From: Mycolicibacterium flavescens
Lineage (GTDB): Bacteria > Actinomycetota > Actinomycetes > Mycobacteriales > Mycobacteriaceae
Length of the DNA: 64,000 nt
Direction of reading: 5' to 3'
Assembly (NCBI RefSeq): GCF_001722335.1
Contig: NZ_MIHA01000017.1
Location: forward strand, 1-64,000
Positions 32,340 through 41,559 of the stretch are shown here, piece by piece (within the stretch, counting starts at the first letter, position 1; each line of letters starts with the position of its first letter). A program made the position numbers and the translations under genes. The notes below the pieces were generated by a model. That model made no database searches, was not told the origin of the DNA, and was given only the letters and a program-made list of their open reading frames with translations.

Positions 32340-32377
32340 CGTGATCTTTGTCATCGACCTGCTGGCCACCCGATGAC
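32305..32377 (+). repeat. 37-bp tandem duplication of the FKBP gene 3' end
   Basis: The segment ending CATCGACCTGCTGGCC-ACCCGATGAC occurs at 32305-32340 and again at 32342-32377 with one mismatch (a period of 37 bp). The first copy holds the stop codon, so the second is untranslated and fills the gap before the convergent prrB stop. Confidence 0.9.
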
Positions 32378-32398
32378 CGGCTGCCGCGTTCGAGCAGA

Positions 32399-33742
32399 TC
32401 ACTGATGGCCCGGCAGGCGCAGCAGGAGCCGCGCACCGCCGAGCGGGCTGGCCTCCAAAGACGCTGACCCGCCGTGCAACTCGGCCTGCTGGGCGACCAG
32501 CGCCAGGCCCAGACCGGAACCCGAGTGCGACGCCGTCGACCCGCGGGAGAAGCGCTCGAACACGATCGTGCGCTCCTCTTCGGGGATGCCGACGCCGTCG
32601 TCGTCGATGGCGATCTCCACACCCTCGCGTGAGCTGACCGCCGACAGCTGCACCCGCGTCGCGCCGCCGTGTTTGACGGCGTTGGCGATCGCGTTGTCGA
32701 CGGCCAACCTCAGACCCGCGGGCAGCCCGATGATGATGATCGTCGGCGCGGGCACCAGCGACACGTCCAGGTCGGGGTAGATCCGGATCGCGTCGTGCGC
32801 GGCGCGGTCGAGCAGTTCGGTGAGGTCGACGGGAACGTGGTCGTCGGCGGTCGACAGTTCGCCCTGGGCCAGTCGTTCCAGCGCGCCCAGCGTCGCTTCG
32901 ATCCGCGACTGGGTCCGGATGACGTCACCCACCACTTCTTTGCGCTGCTCCTCGGGCAGATCGAGGGTGGAGAGCACCTCGAGGTTGGTCCGCATCGCGG
33001 TCAGCGGCGTGCGCAGTTCGTGCGCCGACACCGACGCGAAATCGCGCGCAGACGCCAGCGCCGCCTTGGTCCGGTCCTGCTCGTTCCACACCCGCTTGAG
33101 CAGCCCCTTGACGGCCTCGGCGATCTCGACGGCCTCGGTCGCGCCGCGCACCTCGACGTCGGGGTCGGCGTCGCCGGCGTCGATCTGGCGGGTCTGCTGG
33201 GCCAGCCGTTTGAGCGGGCGGACCGCCAGCGCGGCCAGCACCCAGCCGAACACCGTGGCCGCGCCGACCGCGAACGCGCAGATGATGATCACCCGCCGGT
33301 GCAGGTTGTTGGTGTCGGCGATGGTGGCGTCGTAGGTGGCGCCGACGGCGACCAGCATCGGGCCGGGATAGTACGGAATGTCGACGGTGCGCACCCGGTA
33401 GCGCACACCGTCGACGTAGGTGTCGGCGTAGCCCGGATCCAGCGGCGGCAGCACCACATTCGAGTTCGACGTCACCTCGCCGTCGTGGTGCACGGTGATG
33501 ACCGCGTCCTGGTTGTTCGGCGATTTGGGGATCTCGTCGAGGCCGCGCGGCAGCAGCGGGATCACGAAGCCGGCCGCCTCGTCGAGACGACGGTCCAGGC
33601 GTTCCTTGCGGTCGTTGGTGATGCCGATCCACACCACAGTGCCGACGATGATGACGACGATGGCCGCGCCGATCGCGGTGGCCAGGGCGACGCGGGTGCG
33701 CAGCGACGGGGTGCGGCGGAAGATCCGCGACAGCAGCGACAT
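32399..33742 (-). CDS. prrB: Sensor histidine kinase PrrB
   Basis: 447-residue membrane histidine kinase of the PrrA-PrrB two-component system. Transmembrane segments at about 20-42 and 150-172 flank a short extracytoplasmic sensor region. HAMP follows, then the dimerisation/phosphoacceptor His241 in SAHELRTPL and the ATPase domain (N-box DNAIANAVKHG, G1 DDDGVGIPEE, G2 GSGLGLAL). It phosphorylates PrrA, whose gene ends 4 bp upstream. PrrAB is known to be essential in M. tuberculosis and to respond to nitrogen and other stress. Confidence 0.95.
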   Translation of the reverse strand: MSLLSRIFRRTPSLRTRVALATAIGAAIVVIIVGTVVWIGITNDRKERLDRRLDEAAGFVIPLLPRGLDEIPKSPNNQDAVITVHHDGEVTSNSNVVLPPLDPGYADTYVDGVRYRVRTVDIPYYPGPMLVAVGATYDATIADTNNLHRRVIIICAFAVGAATVFGWVLAALAVRPLKRLAQQTRQIDAGDADPDVEVRGATEAVEIAEAVKGLLKRVWNEQDRTKAALASARDFASVSAHELRTPLTAMRTNLEVLSTLDLPEEQRKEVVGDVIRTQSRIEATLGALERLAQGELSTADDHVPVDLTELLDRAAHDAIRIYPDLDVSLVPAPTIIIIGLPAGLRLAVDNAIANAVKHGGATRVQLSAVSSREGVEIAIDDDGVGIPEEERTIVFERFSRGSTASHSGSGLGLALVAQQAELHGGSASLEASPLGGARLLLRLPGHQ

Positions 33743-33746
33743 CGGA

Positions 33747-34448
33747 CTACTGGGTTCTCAGCACGAATCCCACTCCGCGAACGGTGTGCAGGAGCCGGGG
33801 AGCGCCACCCGCTTCGAGCTTGCGGCGCAGGTAGCCGATGAAGACGTCGACGACGTTGGTGTCGGCGGCGAAGTCGTAACCCCACACCAACTCGAGCAGC
33901 TGGGCCCGCGACAGCACCGCGGTCTTGTGCTCGGCCAGCACCGCGAGCAGGTCGAACTCGCGTTTGGTCAGGTCCACGTCGACGCCGTTGACCCGCGCCC
34001 GGCGGCCCGGGATGTCGACCTCCAGCGGGCCGACCTGGATGGTTTCCGAGGAGAAGGTCGCGGTGGACCCGCGCCTGCGCAGCAGCGCCTTGACCCGGGC
34101 GACCAGTTCCTGCAACACGAACGGTTTGACCAGGTAGTCGTCCGCCCCGGCCTCCAGACCGGCGACGCGGTCGTCGACCGAGCTGCGCGCCGAGAGCACG
34201 CAGACCGGCACGTCGTTGTCCATCGCGCGCAGCGCGGTGACCACGCTGACGCCGTCGAGCACGGGCATGTTGATGTCCAGGACGATCGCGTCGGGCCGCG
34301 TCTCGGTCGCGCTGCGCAGGGCCTCTGCGCCGTCGACGGCCGTCGACACGTCGAACCCGGAGAGCCGCAGCCCGCGCTCGAGCGAGGCCAGCACGTCGGG
34401 GTCGTCGTCGACGACGAGGACCCGGGGCGAACCTGCTGAACTGTCCAT
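33747..34448 (-). CDS. prrA: Response regulator PrrA (OmpR family)
   Basis: 233-residue regulator with an N-terminal receiver domain (acidic pocket VVDDDPD, phosphoacceptor Asp58 in VLDIN, Lys108-type KPF motif) and a C-terminal OmpR winged helix ([35 protein letters not shown]). It is co-transcribed with prrB, 4 bp downstream. An AT-rich palindrome GCAATATTGC (34453-34462) lies 5 bp before the start and may be part of the promoter or an operator. Confidence 0.96.
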   Translation of the reverse strand: MDSSAGSPRVLVVDDDPDVLASLERGLRLSGFDVSTAVDGAEALRSATETRPDAIVLDINMPVLDGVSVVTALRAMDNDVPVCVLSARSSVDDRVAGLEAGADDYLVKPFVLQELVARVKALLRRRGSTATFSSETIQVGPLEVDIPGRRARVNGVDVDLTKREFDLLAVLAEHKTAVLSRAQLLELVWGYDFAADTNVVDVFIGYLRRKLEAGGAPRLLHTVRGVGFVLRTQ

Positions 34449-34517
34449 GTACGCAATATTGCCTGATGCGCCCGGCGAACTGCGGCAACCCCGTCGACAT
34501 GGCCCGCCGGGAAGTCG

Positions 34518-34548
34518 TTGACCTCATCCATTGTTGAGGTCCTACGGT
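34518..34548 (+). promoter_or_regulatory. MerR-type promoter/operator for the ABC exporter operon
   Basis: A -35 box TTGACC (34518-34523) and a -10 box TACGGT (34543-34548) are separated by 19 bp. The dyad GACCTCA (34520-34526) - N8 - TGAGGTC (34535-34541) fills the spacer. This over-long spacer with a dyad between the boxes is the signature of promoters activated by MerR-family regulators such as SoxR and BmrR. Transcription would start at or near the ATG at 34555 (leaderless). No merR gene is in the window. Confidence 0.6.
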
Positions 34549-34554
34549 GAATTC

Positions 34555-36450
34555 ATGAGTATTGAGACGGTCGCCCGGCAGACGCTGTACCGCCAGACCC
34601 GGGCGCGCGGCGGCGACCTGCGCTCGCTGCTCGACCGGGCGTTGCTGCGGCGCATCTGGCGATTCGCCGGCCGCCACCACGCGCGGCTGCGTGTGTTCGT
34701 CGGCGTCAGCGTCGTCGGTGCGCTGATGGCGGTGGCCACCCCGGTGCTGGCCGGCAAGGTGATCGACGCGATCACCGGCGGTTCGACGCGCACGGTGCTG
34801 TTGCTCGCGGGCGTCATCGCCGTGGTCGCGCTCGCCGAGACCGCGACCTCGCTGGTGACCCGGTGGCTGTCGTCGACCATCGGCGAGGGCCTGATCCTCG
34901 ACCTGCGCACCGCGGTGTTCGACCACGTGCAGCGCATGCCGGTCGCGTTCTTCACCAGGACCCGCACGGGCGCTCTGGTCAGCCGACTCGGAAACGACGT
35001 CATGGGTGCGCAGCGGGCGTTCTCCGACACCCTCTCCGGTGTGGTGTCCAACCTGGTGACGCTCACGCTGACGGTGGTGGTGATGGTGTCGATCTCGTGG
35101 CAGATCACGCTGCTGTCGCTGGTGCTCGTGCCGCTGTTCATCGTGCCCGCCCGCCGCATCGGCGCCGCGATGGCCAAACTCTCGCGTGAAGCGGCCGCCC
35201 ACAACGCGACGATGAACACCCAGATGACCGAACGCTTTTCCGCCCCCGGCGCGACGTTGGTGAAGCTGTTCGGCAACCCCGCGACCGAATCGCGCGAGTT
35301 CGCGGTCCGCGCCGGGCGGGTCAGTCAGATCGGTGTGCGGACCTCGATGCTGCAGTCGGTGTTCATGAACTCGCTGACACTGATGTCGGCCCTGGCGCTC
35401 GCGCTGGTGTACGGCCTCGGCGGCGTCCTCGCGATCGGCGGCCACCTGCAGGCCGGCGCGATCGTGTCGCTGGCGCTGCTGCTGACCCGGCTCTACGCGC
35501 CGCTGACCGCGCTGGCCAACGCGCACGTCGAGATCGCCTCGGCGCTGGTGTCTTTCGAGCGGGTCTTCGAGGTGCTCGACCTGAAACCGCTGATCGACGA
35601 GAAGCCGGACGCGGTCACCGTGCCCGACGGGCCGGTGTCCGTCGTCGTCGACGACGTGCGGTTCGCCTACCCGTCGGCGGACAAGGTGTCGCTGGCCTCG
35701 CTCGAGGAGGTCGCCGAGCTCAGCGCGAGCGACGTCCGCGGCGGCGAGGAAGTGCTGCACGGCATCTCGTTCACCGCGCAGCCGGGGCAGATGGTCGCGC
35801 TGGTCGGCTCCTCGGGCGCGGGCAAGTCGACGATCGCCTCGCTGATCGCCCGCCTCTACGACGTCGATGCCGGCCGTATCACGCTGAACGGCGTCGACGT
35901 GCGCGACGTGTCGTTCGCCTCGCTGAAGGACACGGTCGGCGTCGTCACCCAGGACGGGCACCTGTTCCACGAGTCGATCCGCGACAACCTCACCCTCGCC
36001 GCGCCCGGCGCCACCGACGACGACCTGTGGCGCGCGCTCGAACGCGCCCGCCTGTCCGACGTCGTCGCCGACATGCCCGACGGCCTGGACACCGTCGTCG
36101 GCGAGCGCGGCTACCGGCTCTCGGGCGGGCAGCGGCAGCGCCTCACGATCGCCCGGTTGCTGCTCGGCCGGTCGCGGGTCGTCGTGCTCGACGAGGCCAC
36201 CGCATCCCTGGACTCGGAGTCCGAGGCCGCGGTCCAGCAGGCGCTGGCCGAAGCGCTGGCCGGCCGCACCTCGATCGTCATCGCCCACCGGTTGTCCACG
36301 GTCCGCGCGGCCGACCAGATCCTCGTGGTCGAGGATGGTCGAATCGTGGAACGGGGTACCCACCTCGAACTGCTCGGCCACCGGGGCCGGTACGCCGAGC
36401 TGTACGAGACCCAGTTCGGGATCCAGGACACAGAGAACGAGGCCGCATGA
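34555..36450 (+). CDS. ABC exporter, half-transporter 1 (TMD-NBD fusion)
   Basis: 631-residue half-size ABC exporter: N-terminal six-helix domain (about 55-350), then the nucleotide-binding domain with Walker A GSSGAGKST, signature LSGGQRQR, Walker B VVVLDEATASLD with the catalytic Glu, and H-loop IAHRLST. It carries both consensus sites, so it could work as a homodimer. ATG at 34555 sits 6 nt after a likely -10 box. It overlaps the next exporter gene by four bases. Probably exports lipophilic drugs, lipids or peptides; the substrate is unknown. Confidence 0.92.
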   Translation: MSIETVARQTLYRQTRARGGDLRSLLDRALLRRIWRFAGRHHARLRVFVGVSVVGALMAVATPVLAGKVIDAITGGSTRTVLLLAGVIAVVALAETATSLVTRWLSSTIGEGLILDLRTAVFDHVQRMPVAFFTRTRTGALVSRLGNDVMGAQRAFSDTLSGVVSNLVTLTLTVVVMVSISWQITLLSLVLVPLFIVPARRIGAAMAKLSREAAAHNATMNTQMTERFSAPGATLVKLFGNPATESREFAVRAGRVSQIGVRTSMLQSVFMNSLTLMSALALALVYGLGGVLAIGGHLQAGAIVSLALLLTRLYAPLTALANAHVEIASALVSFERVFEVLDLKPLIDEKPDAVTVPDGPVSVVVDDVRFAYPSADKVSLASLEEVAELSASDVRGGEEVLHGISFTAQPGQMVALVGSSGAGKSTIASLIARLYDVDAGRITLNGVDVRDVSFASLKDTVGVVTQDGHLFHESIRDNLTLAAPGATDDDLWRALERARLSDVVADMPDGLDTVVGERGYRLSGGQRQRLTIARLLLGRSRVVVLDEATASLDSESEAAVQQALAEALAGRTSIVIAHRLSTVRAADQILVVEDGRIVERGTHLELLGHRGRYAELYETQFGIQDTENEAA

Positions 36451-38363
36451 GGGATGCTTTGCGCTCGGCGCCGGCGATCGCCCGGCCGCCGGACCGGCCG
36501 CGGCCGAGTTCGGACCTGTGGCGGATGCTGCCCTACCTGATGCCGTACCGCGCCCGCTGGATCGCGATGGTCACGGTCGCGATCGCCAGCCTGGCCGCCA
36601 CCGTCTCGATCCCGCTGATGACCAAGGCCGTCATCGACGGCCCGGTGCGCCAGCAGGACCCGCGCGGGCTGTGGCTGCTGGGCAGCGCCGCGGTGGGCAT
36701 CGGGATCACCGAGGCGGTGCTGTGGTTCATCCGCCGCTGGCTGGCCGCGCGCGCGACGATGGGTGTGGAGGCCGACATCCGCAAGGACCTCTACGCGCGG
36801 CTGCAGATCCTGCCGATGTCGTTCCACGGCCGCTGGCAGTCGGGTCAGCTGCTGTCGCGAATCATGAACGACCTCGGCACAATTCGCCGGTTCATGTCCT
36901 TCGGACTGCTGTTCCTGCTGCTCAACGGTCTGCAGATCACCGTGGTCACCGCGATCCTGCTGTTCATGTACTGGCCGCTGGGTGTGGTCGTGGTGGTGTC
37001 GATCGTCCCGATCACGTTGACGGTGCTGCACTTTCAGCAGTCCTACACCCGGTTGTCGCGGCTGGCGCAGGACCAGGCCGGCCACGTCGCCACCCACGTC
37101 GAGGAGTCCGCGCTGGGGCTGCGGGTGGTGAAGTCGTTCGGCCGCGAGGACTACGTGTACGACAGGTTCGACGAGCAGCTCACCAATCTGTATGAGACGC
37201 AGCTCGACCGGGTGTCGGTGTCGGCGAAGTTCTGGACCCTGCTCGAGGTCATCCCGAACCTGACGCTGATCGTGGTGCTCGGGTTCGGCGCGTACGCCGC
37301 CGGTGAGGGCCACGTGACGATGGGCACGCTGGTCGCGTTCATCACGATGATGCTGTCGCTGGTCTGGCCCATCGCGTCGCTGGGCTTCCTGCTGTCGATG
37401 ACCCAGGAGTCGTTCACCGCCGCGAACCGGATCGCCGAGATCTTCGACGAACCACGGGAACTGGTCGACGGCCCCGTCACCGAGCCGCCGCGCGGGGGCC
37501 GGCTCGAACTCGTCGACGTGGGTTTCCGCTTCCCGGACTCCGACGAGTGGGTGCTGCGGCACGTGAACCTCACCGTCGAACCGGGGGAGACGGTCGCGTT
37601 GGTCGGTGCGACGGGGTCGGGCAAATCGGTGCTGGCCGCGCTGCTGTCGCGGCTCTACGACGTCACCGAGGGCTCGATCCGTATCGACGGCCGCGACATC
37701 CGCGAGCTGTCGCTGTCGGCGCTGCGCCAGACCGTCGCGACCGCGTTCGAGGACCCCACCCTGTTCTCGATGTCGGTGGCCGAGAACCTCCGGCTCGGTC
37801 GGCCGGACGCCACCGATGACCAGCTCGCCGAGGCCGTCGACGTCGCCGCCGCGCACTTCGTCTACGACCTGCCGTTCGGCCTGGACACCCGCATCGGTGA
37901 GCAGGGCATGAGCCTGTCCGGCGGTCAGCGGCAACGGCTTTCGCTGGCCCGCGCGATCCTGGCGGCACCGCGGATCCTGGTGCTCGACGACACGCTGTCC
38001 GCGCTGGACGTGCACACCGAGGCCGTCGTCGAGGAGGCGCTGCGCCGGGTGCTGCACGCGGTCACCGGCATCGTGGTGGCCCACCGCGCGTCGACGGTGC
38101 TGCTGGCCGACCGGGTCGCGCTGCTCGCGCGCGACGGTGCTTCCGGGGCGACCATCACCCACGTCGGCACCCACTCCGAGTTGTTGGCCGAGGTGCCGCA
38201 GTACCGGTTCCTGCTGGCCGCCGACGACGAACTCGACGACGGCGCCGAACGCGCCTGCGACTGGGCGGGCGACGACGCGCGCAACAGCCTCGAGCACCTC
38301 GTCGAGGAGGGGCAGCAACAGCATCCGCACCCGTTCGTCAGCTCCGAGGCCGAACGCCGATGA
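36447..38363 (+). CDS. ABC exporter, half-transporter 2 with degenerate ATP site
   Basis: 638-residue half-size exporter. Walker A is GATGSGKSV, signature LSGGQRQR, and Walker B reads LVLDDTLSALD: the catalytic glutamate is replaced by Asp, and the H-loop reads VAHRAST. This pattern marks the degenerate partner of heterodimeric exporters (BmrC, TM287-type). The ATG at 36447 overlaps the previous stop (ATGA), and the end overlaps the next gene likewise. A long frame open upstream in this register is a shadow of the first exporter gene. Confidence 0.92.
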   Translation: MRDALRSAPAIARPPDRPRPSSDLWRMLPYLMPYRARWIAMVTVAIASLAATVSIPLMTKAVIDGPVRQQDPRGLWLLGSAAVGIGITEAVLWFIRRWLAARATMGVEADIRKDLYARLQILPMSFHGRWQSGQLLSRIMNDLGTIRRFMSFGLLFLLLNGLQITVVTAILLFMYWPLGVVVVVSIVPITLTVLHFQQSYTRLSRLAQDQAGHVATHVEESALGLRVVKSFGREDYVYDRFDEQLTNLYETQLDRVSVSAKFWTLLEVIPNLTLIVVLGFGAYAAGEGHVTMGTLVAFITMMLSLVWPIASLGFLLSMTQESFTAANRIAEIFDEPRELVDGPVTEPPRGGRLELVDVGFRFPDSDEWVLRHVNLTVEPGETVALVGATGSGKSVLAALLSRLYDVTEGSIRIDGRDIRELSLSALRQTVATAFEDPTLFSMSVAENLRLGRPDATDDQLAEAVDVAAAHFVYDLPFGLDTRIGEQGMSLSGGQRQRLSLARAILAAPRILVLDDTLSALDVHTEAVVEEALRRVLHAVTGIVVAHRASTVLLADRVALLARDGASGATITHVGTHSELLAEVPQYRFLLAADDELDDGAERACDWAGDDARNSLEHLVEEGQQQHPHPFVSSEAERR

Positions 38364-40180
38364 CGACAACCGAATGGCGCGGCCGGTTCGACGAGAAACA
38401 GGACGACCTGCCGATCGACGAGAGCGTGCCGCGGCGCCGCGAGGCGCGCCAGCTGCTGGGTTCGCTGCTGCGGCCCTACCGCCTCACGATCGGTCTGCTC
38501 GCGCTGGTCGTGGTGGTCGAGAACGCGGCGCGGCTGTCGGTGCCGATCCTGGTGCAGCGCGGCATCGACCACGGCATCCCGCCGATCGTCGAGGGCGGTT
38601 CGGCGCGCACGCTGATGACGATCGTCGCGGTGCTGGCGGTGGTGGTCGTGGTGCAGGCCACCAGCCGGATGTTCTTCCTGCGCCGGTCCGGCCGGATCGG
38701 GCAGAAAGTGCTATGCGAGTTGCGCCGCAGGGTGTTTCGCCACTTCCAGCGCCTCGACATCGCGTTCCACGAGCGCTACACGTCCGGGCGGGTGGTGAGC
38801 CGGTCCACCAACGACGTCGAGGCCATCCAGGACATGCTGGAGACCGGGTTCGACAGCCTGATCACCGCGGTGCTGACGCTGTTCGGGACCGCGATCCTGC
38901 TGATCACGCTGGACTGGCGGCTGGGGCTGATGTGTCTGACCGCGTTCCCGGTGCTGGTCGGTCTGGTGTGGTGGTTCCGCAACGAGTCGGCGCTGACCTA
39001 CCGGCGGGTGCGCGAGAGCGCGGCGCTGGTGATCGTGCAGTTCGTCGAGACGATGACGGGCATCAAGGCCGTGCAGGCCTACCGTCGCGAACCGCGAAAC
39101 CAGCAGATCTTCGAAGACCTCGCCGACCGGTACAAGGACGACAACGAGCGCACCTTTCAACTGCTGGCGATCTTCATGCCGGGCGTCAAGCTCGTCGGCA
39201 ACCTCACCACCGGGGTGGTGCTGCTCTACGGCGGCTACCGGGTGCTCGGCGACCAGATGACGATCGGCACCCTCACCGCGTTCCTGCTGTATCTGCGGAT
39301 GTTCTTCGAACCGATGCAGGAGATCTCGCAGTTCTTCAACACTTTCCAGTCGGCGGCATCGGCGCTGGAGAAGCTCGCGGGTGTGCTGGCGGTGCGCCCG
39401 GGCATCGCAGATGCGCGCAAGCCCGTCGCGCTGACCGACGTCCGCGGTGAGATCGCCTTCGACGGTGTGCGTTTCGAATACGTCGAGGGGCGGCCGGTGC
39501 TGCCGGGTCTGACGTTGACGGTGCCTGCGGGGCAGACGGTCGCGCTGGTCGGCACCACCGGCGCCGGCAAGACCACGATCGCCAAGCTGATCGCGCGGTT
39601 CTACGACCCGACCGAGGGCGCGGTCACGCTCGACGGTGTGGATCTGCGTGACCTGTCGCAGAGCGAACTGCGCCGGCACGTCGTGATGGTGACCCAGGAG
39701 AACTTCATGTTCGACGGCACCGTCGCCGACAACATCCGCTTCGGCAGACCAGAGGCCACCGACGCGCAGGTGTTGGCGGCGGCCGAAGCGGTGGGCGCCG
39801 ACCGGTTCATCGCCGCGCTGCCCGACGGCTTCGACACCGACGTCGCCAAACGCGGCGGCCGGCTCTCGGCGGGCCAGCGTCAGCTGGTGGCGTTCGCGCG
39901 GGCGTTCCTGGCCGACCCGGCGGTGCTGATCCTCGACGAGGCGACCTCGTCGCTCGACATCCCCAGCGAGCGGATGGTGCAGCGGGCGCTGGAAACCGTG
40001 CTCGCGCACCGCACCGCGCTGGTGATCGCGCACCGGCTGTCCACGGTGCAGATCGCCGACCGGGTGCTGGTGCTCGAACACGGCAGCGTCGTCGAAGACG
40101 GTGCGCCGCAGGATCTCATCGCGCGCGACGACGGCCGCTACGCGGCGCTGCACCGCGCGTGGATGGAGTCGCTGGCCTAA
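38360..40180 (+). CDS. ABC exporter, half-transporter 3 (consensus partner)
   Basis: 606-residue half-size exporter. Walker A is GTTGAGKTT, Walker B LILDEATSSLD with the catalytic Glu, H-loop IAHRLST; the signature is LSAGQRQ rather than LSGGQ. In heterodimeric exporters the degenerate site pairs a weak Walker B with a weak signature from the partner, exactly what exporters 2 and 3 show together, so they likely form one transporter. Start overlaps exporter 2 by four bases. Ends convergently over the flavoprotein gene by four bases. Confidence 0.92.
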   Translation: MTTTEWRGRFDEKQDDLPIDESVPRRREARQLLGSLLRPYRLTIGLLALVVVVENAARLSVPILVQRGIDHGIPPIVEGGSARTLMTIVAVLAVVVVVQATSRMFFLRRSGRIGQKVLCELRRRVFRHFQRLDIAFHERYTSGRVVSRSTNDVEAIQDMLETGFDSLITAVLTLFGTAILLITLDWRLGLMCLTAFPVLVGLVWWFRNESALTYRRVRESAALVIVQFVETMTGIKAVQAYRREPRNQQIFEDLADRYKDDNERTFQLLAIFMPGVKLVGNLTTGVVLLYGGYRVLGDQMTIGTLTAFLLYLRMFFEPMQEISQFFNTFQSAASALEKLAGVLAVRPGIADARKPVALTDVRGEIAFDGVRFEYVEGRPVLPGLTLTVPAGQTVALVGTTGAGKTTIAKLIARFYDPTEGAVTLDGVDLRDLSQSELRRHVVMVTQENFMFDGTVADNIRFGRPEATDAQVLAAAEAVGADRFIAALPDGFDTDVAKRGGRLSAGQRQLVAFARAFLADPAVLILDEATSSLDIPSERMVQRALETVLAHRTALVIAHRLSTVQIADRVLVLEHGSVVEDGAPQDLIARDDGRYAALHRAWMESLA

Positions 40181-41559
40181 CCTTCCGACGCCAGCAGCTC
40201 CTCGAGCTTGTCGTTGACTCCCGGCAGCTGCGAGGTGAGCATCGAGATGATCCGTTCGCGGGCCCGCATGCTGACGTTGGCCGTGACATGGTGCAGCGCG
40301 TTCAACCGGGCACGGTCGACCCACGCCAGCATGTCCGGATCGGAGAACCAGCGCAGCTGATTGCGGTTGAACGGCAACATCATCCGCAGCCAGTCGGTGG
40401 GCACGTGCGGGTAGGGCACCGGCTCGCAGTAGGCGTTGCGGGTCTCGTCGTCGGGGTAGGTCGCCTCGACGTGGGCGATCACGGCCGCGCTGAACGCCGG
40501 CTGGCAGGTGCGCACGGTCTGCAACGCGATCTGCTCACCGTCGAACACGGCGGTCGGTGACTCACCGCCCAGACCGTCTGCGGTGCAGTCGATGTAGAGC
40601 ACCGAATCCGCCACGTCGCGGGTGCCGCCGTCGAGGGTCATCCGGCCCGGCTCGACCGACCGGATCCGGCCCATCCGCACGACGTCGGTGATGCGCCGCA
40701 GTTCGGCCAGTTCGGCCTGCGAGAGGATCGCGCACCGGTACATCGTCGGGTCGACGGAGGTGTCGACGCGCTGCAGGCACCCGCCGGCCTCCAACCGGTC
40801 GAACAGGTCGGGCAGCGACTCCGCGTCGCGCACCGCGGTCAGCTGGTTGGCGGTATCGCGCATCACCGCCGACGCGAACTGCCTGCCCGGCTGGATCGTC
40901 GCGCGGTCGAGCACCCAGGACTCGCGCGGTTTCACCCACGTCACCCGTTCCGGCCCGATCCCGTTGCGCAGCAGCCACAGACACGAGTCCATCGCCGTCT
41001 TACCGGCTCCGACAACGACGTACCGGTCCCGCGAAGCGCCGACATCGGGAAGAAGGTTGGGGGCGACGACGTCGACCCCGTCGGCCACGTCGTACCCCGG
41101 CGGCCGCATCGACGGCACGACGATCTCGGTGTGGCTGGTCACGACGCGTCGCGCCCGCACCCGCACGGTGTCCCCGCCGGAGGTACGCACCCGGCCGTCA
41201 CCGAGGTACTCGCTGCGCGGCAGGTACCGCACGCGGCCCGTCGGCAGCAGGTGCGCGTGCATCACCGCGTCGAAGTACTCACCGACCTCGGCGCCGCTGG
41301 CCAGCTCGTAATACCCGGCGTTGACGCCGGTTTCGTCGATCCGGTCCTCGCCGAGACGCCTCGAGTTCACCCCGTAGTAGGCCGACGGCTGGTGCAGCCG
41401 CACGAACGGGTATGCGGCCGTCCAATGCCCACCCGGACGGTCGTTGCGATCGACCACCAGAACCGTGGCATCCGACTCGTCGACCAGCGTGTCGGTGAAG
41501 GCCAGCCCCATCGCGCCCGCCCCGACCACCAGGTAGTCGACGTCGATGTCCTCAGCCAT
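40177..41559 (-). CDS. NAD(P)/FAD-dependent oxidoreductase, monooxygenase-like
   Basis: 460-residue flavoprotein. The FAD fold at the N-terminus has VVGAGAMGLAFTDTLV followed by VDRNDRPGGHWTAAYPFVRLH, the layout of flavin-containing monooxygenase-like proteins. A second nucleotide site VVVGAGKTAMDSCLWLL lies near residue 195. The ATG at 41559 is preferred to the longer frame, which only reads through the epoxide hydrolase gene. It overlaps that upstream gene by 8 bp, so the two may handle one substrate. Reaction unknown. Confidence 0.8.
   Translation of the reverse strand: MAEDIDVDYLVVGAGAMGLAFTDTLVDESDATVLVVDRNDRPGGHWTAAYPFVRLHQPSAYYGVNSRRLGEDRIDETGVNAGYYELASGAEVGEYFDAVMHAHLLPTGRVRYLPRSEYLGDGRVRTSGGDTVRVRARRVVTSHTEIVVPSMRPPGYDVADGVDVVAPNLLPDVGASRDRYVVVGAGKTAMDSCLWLLRNGIGPERVTWVKPRESWVLDRATIQPGRQFASAVMRDTANQLTAVRDAESLPDLFDRLEAGGCLQRVDTSVDPTMYRCAILSQAELAELRRITDVVRMGRIRSVEPGRMTLDGGTRDVADSVLYIDCTADGLGGESPTAVFDGEQIALQTVRTCQPAFSAAVIAHVEATYPDDETRNAYCEPVPYPHVPTDWLRMMLPFNRNQLRWFSDPDMLAWVDRARLNALHHVTANVSMRARERIISMLTSQLPGVNDKLEELLASEG

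Noticed and set aside
36111..38369. 752-codon minus-strand frame opposite exporters 1 and 2
   Set aside because: Low-complexity His/Arg/Gln-rich antisense frame; the plus-strand ABC motifs are decisive.
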